A stretch of DNA of 64,000 nt from positions 434,001 to 498,000 of the forward strand of contig NZ_FCOT01000011.1 in the NCBI RefSeq assembly GCF_900046455.1. The letters are read 5' to 3'. A model generated the notes under the pieces. That model worked only from the letters and a program-made list of their open reading frames with translations, ran no database searches and had not been told where the DNA came from. Position 1 is the first letter of the stretch. Every line of letters begins with the position of its first letter. This DNA comes from Cellulomonas timonensis (lineage in GTDB: Bacteria; Actinomycetota; Actinomycetes; Actinomycetales; Cellulomonadaceae). The position numbers and the translations under genes were made by a program. This document shows positions 61,948-64,000 of this stretch, in pieces.

Positions 61948-64000
61948 CTACAGCGCCTCCGCGAGCATGCGCGCCGGGGGCGTGCGCAGCGTCCGCCGGG
62001 TCGGCAGCTCGACGGCGGCGAACGCCAGCACCACCACGAGCGCGGCCACCCCGGGCGCCAGCCACCAGGGCCCGGCAGGCAGCGGGCGGTCGAGGAACCC
62101 GATGCCCAGCATCGCCAACGGGACCACGGACAGCAGCCCTCCGGCCGCCAGGGCGACACCGCTCGCGAGCGCGGCCTCGCGACGCATCATCGACCGGACC
62201 TGACGCGGTGTGGCGCCCGCGAGCCGGAGCGCCGCGATCTCGTGGCGGCGCTCCAAGGTGCCGGCGACGAGCGTGTTGACGACGCCGAGCAGCAGGTAGC
62301 CCAGCAGGACGGCGAGCACCACGAGGTTGATCCACAGCTCGGGTGGGACGGCGCCGAGCCCGTCCGCGCCGCCGGCCTCGGCTGAAGCGCCTGCTCCTGC
62401 CGAGGCGCCTGCGCTGCCGTCGAGGAGCACCACGCCGGGATGCTCGGCGGTGAAGCCCGCGAGCGCCTCGGACGCCGCGGCCGTGCCATCGGTGCGCACC
62501 AGCACGCTCTGCGCGAGATGGGCGGAGTGCCCGGCGGCCAGGTCGCCCGCGAGGATGATCGATCCGAAGGCGAGCCCGCGTCCGTGCACGGCGACGACCT
62601 CCGCGCGCACGGGCGTCCCGTCACCCAGGACGAGGTCCAGGGTGCTACCGACCGGGTGGGCGCGGGCCGATCCGGCGTCCACGGCGACCGTGTCGCCCCT
62701 GAGGTCGGCGAGGTCCCCGTCGCGGAGGTCGAGGTCGAGCACACCGGCGGAGTCGGGGGTGAGGATCGCGGCGGGGGCGCTCTCCATCGTCGTCTCGCCG
62801 AACATCGTGAGGGGCGCCACGACGGTGGTGGTGCTGAGCGGGGCGACGGCCTCGACCCCGGGCAGGTCGCGCACGGCGGCGGCCACCTCGTCGGAGACCC
62901 CGCCCAGCGCAGGCGCGCTCAACGTGGCCTGGGCTGTGGTGGCGGCGCGGAGGTCGCCGGCCGCCGCGGCGAGCACCGTCGTCTGGGTGAACGCGTAGGT
63001 GAGCGTGAAGACAACCACCAGGGCAAGCGTGCTGACGGCGGCTCCGACGCGTAGCGAGTGGCCATGCGTGTGGGCCACGGCGAGCCATGTGGACGCCGAC
63101 GCCCGAGCGGGCAGCCGGCGCGCTAGCCATCTGCCGACACCGCCCACCAGCAGGGGGCCCACCAGCGCCAGGCCGATCGCCGCGACGATGCCCGCGAGCG
63201 AGGCGCCGATGGCCGCTTCCGGGGTGCGCGCCAGCAGCGGTGTCACGGCGATGCCGAGGGAGCCGACGATCAGCGCCCCGCCGGTCAGCGCGCGCACCCG
63301 CGACGGCGTGCGCGGCTCGGTGCGGGACTCGGCCACCGCCTCCGTGGCGGGCAGCCGCGAGACCCGGCGGGCGGCCGCGCGCGCGGCGGGCTGCACCACG
63401 AGGACGAGCAGGACTGCCGCCGCCACCCCGGGGAGGGGACCGAATGTGAGGGGCAGGTCGGGGGAGAGCATCCCCGAGGAGGCCAGGACGTGCCGGAGCC
63501 GCTCCGCGAGGAGGTACCCGAGCGCGACGCCGGGGATCATCGCCGCCACGGACACGACAGTCGCCTGCCAGGCCGCGAGCGACCGCACCTGGCGCGGCGT
63601 CGCCCCCACGGCCCGCAGCAAGGCGAGGTCGCGACGCTGGGCGCTGATCGACACCGCGAGCGCGCCCGCCACGATGAAGCCGACCACCAGCAGCGTCACC
63701 CCGCTCATCGACCCCGCGATGGCGGGCAGCAGCCCGCGTCCGGCCGTCGCCTGCGGGCTCTCGACGTCACCGCGCGCGTCACCTGTCGAGACGATCAGGC
63801 CGGCGTCCTGGACGAGGTCGCGGACCGTGTCGGCGACCTCGTCCACGGCGCCGGGCTCGACGCGCAGGGCGACCAGGTCGACGGTGGCCGTCGGAGCGGC
63901 TGCCTGGCCGCCACTGCCACCGGCGAGGCGCAGGGCCGTCACGTCGTCGAAGTAGACCCCGCCCATGCCGCCGGGGACGACGGCGGCCACCTCGTACGTG
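61948..64000 (-). CDS. FtsX-like ABC transporter permease, 5' part cut off by window end
   Basis: About 683 residues of a large MacB/FtsX-type permease; the start lies beyond the window. Two FtsX domains are visible, each ending in the pattern RRDLALLRAVGATPRQVRSL and RRHEIAALRLAGATPRQVRSM between membrane helices, with a large extracytoplasmic domain between them. Such proteins use energy from a partner ATPase for lipoprotein or peptide export or cell-wall work; the ATPase is expected next to it outside the window. Confidence 0.88.
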   Translation of the reverse strand, partial: TYEVAAVVPGGMGGVYFDDVTALRLAGGSGGQAAAPTATVDLVALRVEPGAVDEVADTVRDLVQDAGLIVSTGDARGDVESPQATAGRGLLPAIAGSMSGVTLLVVGFIVAGALAVSISAQRRDLALLRAVGATPRQVRSLAAWQATVVSVAAMIPGVALGYLLAERLRHVLASSGMLSPDLPLTFGPLPGVAAAVLLVLVVQPAARAAARRVSRLPATEAVAESRTEPRTPSRVRALTGGALIVGSLGIAVTPLLARTPEAAIGASLAGIVAAIGLALVGPLLVGGVGRWLARRLPARASASTWLAVAHTHGHSLRVGAAVSTLALVVVFTLTYAFTQTTVLAAAAGDLRAATTAQATLSAPALGGVSDEVAAAVRDLPGVEAVAPLSTTTVVAPLTMFGETTMESAPAAILTPDSAGVLDLDLRDGDLADLRGDTVAVDAGSARAHPVGSTLDLVLGDGTPVRAEVVAVHGRGLAFGSIILAGDLAAGHSAHLAQSVLVRTDGTAAASEALAGFTAEHPGVVLLDGSAGASAGAGASAEAGGADGLGAVPPELWINLVVLAVLLGYLLLGVVNTLVAGTLERRHEIAALRLAGATPRQVRSMMRREAALASGVALAAGGLLSVVPLAMLGIGFLDRPLPAGPWWLAPGVAALVVVLAFAAVELPTRRTLRTPPARMLAEAL

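Overview
The window is very GC-rich, with strongly G/C-ending codons, GTG/TTG starts and many 1-4 nt gene overlaps. Together with HspR/HAIR control of dnaK, an NrdR-type class Ib ribonucleotide reductase operon, a deazaflavin-type nitroreductase, and a xylanase plus alpha-xylosidase locus, this points to an actinobacterium of the Cellulomonas type (inference; no 16S rRNA is present).

Layout. 1-977: 3' part of an Fe-S membrane reductase (minus strand). 1256-7862: complete six-gene Mrp cation/proton antiporter operon with MrpA and MrpB fused. 7897-12393: a DUF4235 membrane protein, then a TPP riboswitch and a ThiB-ThiP-ThiQ thiamine ABC importer. 12512-17570: an SRPBCC protein and the dnaK-grpE-dnaJ-hspR heat-shock operon behind two HAIR operators. 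17605-19025: an ArsR-type regulator with a perfect 19-bp inverted repeat at its start, and small unknowns. 19313-23270: nrdHIEF behind two NrdR-box-like sites. 23368-26478: a decayed hydrolase gene, VOC protein, aminoglycoside-phosphotransferase-like kinase, DUF1540 protein and a GGDEF-like protein. 26664-30428: a sigma factor continued by a zinc-finger anti-sigma-like segment, a membrane span, a Pro/Thr stalk and extracellular repeats. This gene is interrupted by sequence that matches an Illumina Nextera adapter, so the break is almost certainly an assembly artefact. 30448-33926: SDR protein, small unknown, upp, tadA, Sir2 deacylase. 34036-36898: tRNA-Ser(CGA) followed by a patchy region with an erythromycin-esterase-like gene, a truncated ABC transporter tail, an unknown gene and a stray copy of a hydrolase tail. 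36905-43856: secreted nuclease-fold lipoprotein, another lipoprotein, and a 1716-residue secreted metallopeptidase/NIDO/RCC1 protein. 43913-50488: lipid-phosphate operon (PAP2, PAP2, diacylglycerol kinase), hydrolase, GNAT, deazaflavin nitroreductase, GyrI-like protein, alkaline phosphatase. 50655-61834: xylan/xylo-oligosaccharide locus: GH31 alpha-xylosidase and LacI regulator, divergent from a sugar ABC importer with visible LacI-type operators, then a RibD/DHFR-like protein and a secreted deacetylase-xylanase (CE4-CBM-GH10-CBM9). 61948-64000: FtsX-like permease, cut by the window end.

How the genes work together. The xylan locus is the clearest functional unit: the secreted 1223-residue enzyme would deacetylate and cut xylan outside the cell, the binding protein and two permeases would import the sugars (no ATPase gene is present locally, so a shared one elsewhere is likely), and the GH31 enzyme would act inside. 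The LacI protein is placed to repress both divergent operons. The thiamine importer, ribonucleotide reductase and heat-shock operons each carry their own recognisable regulatory element.

The best candidate for something little described is the membrane-anchored sigma factor fused to its own anti-sigma-like domain and a large surface part (26664-30428). The adapter insertion has to be resolved before its exact architecture can be trusted. No insertion sequence, CRISPR array or prophage was seen.
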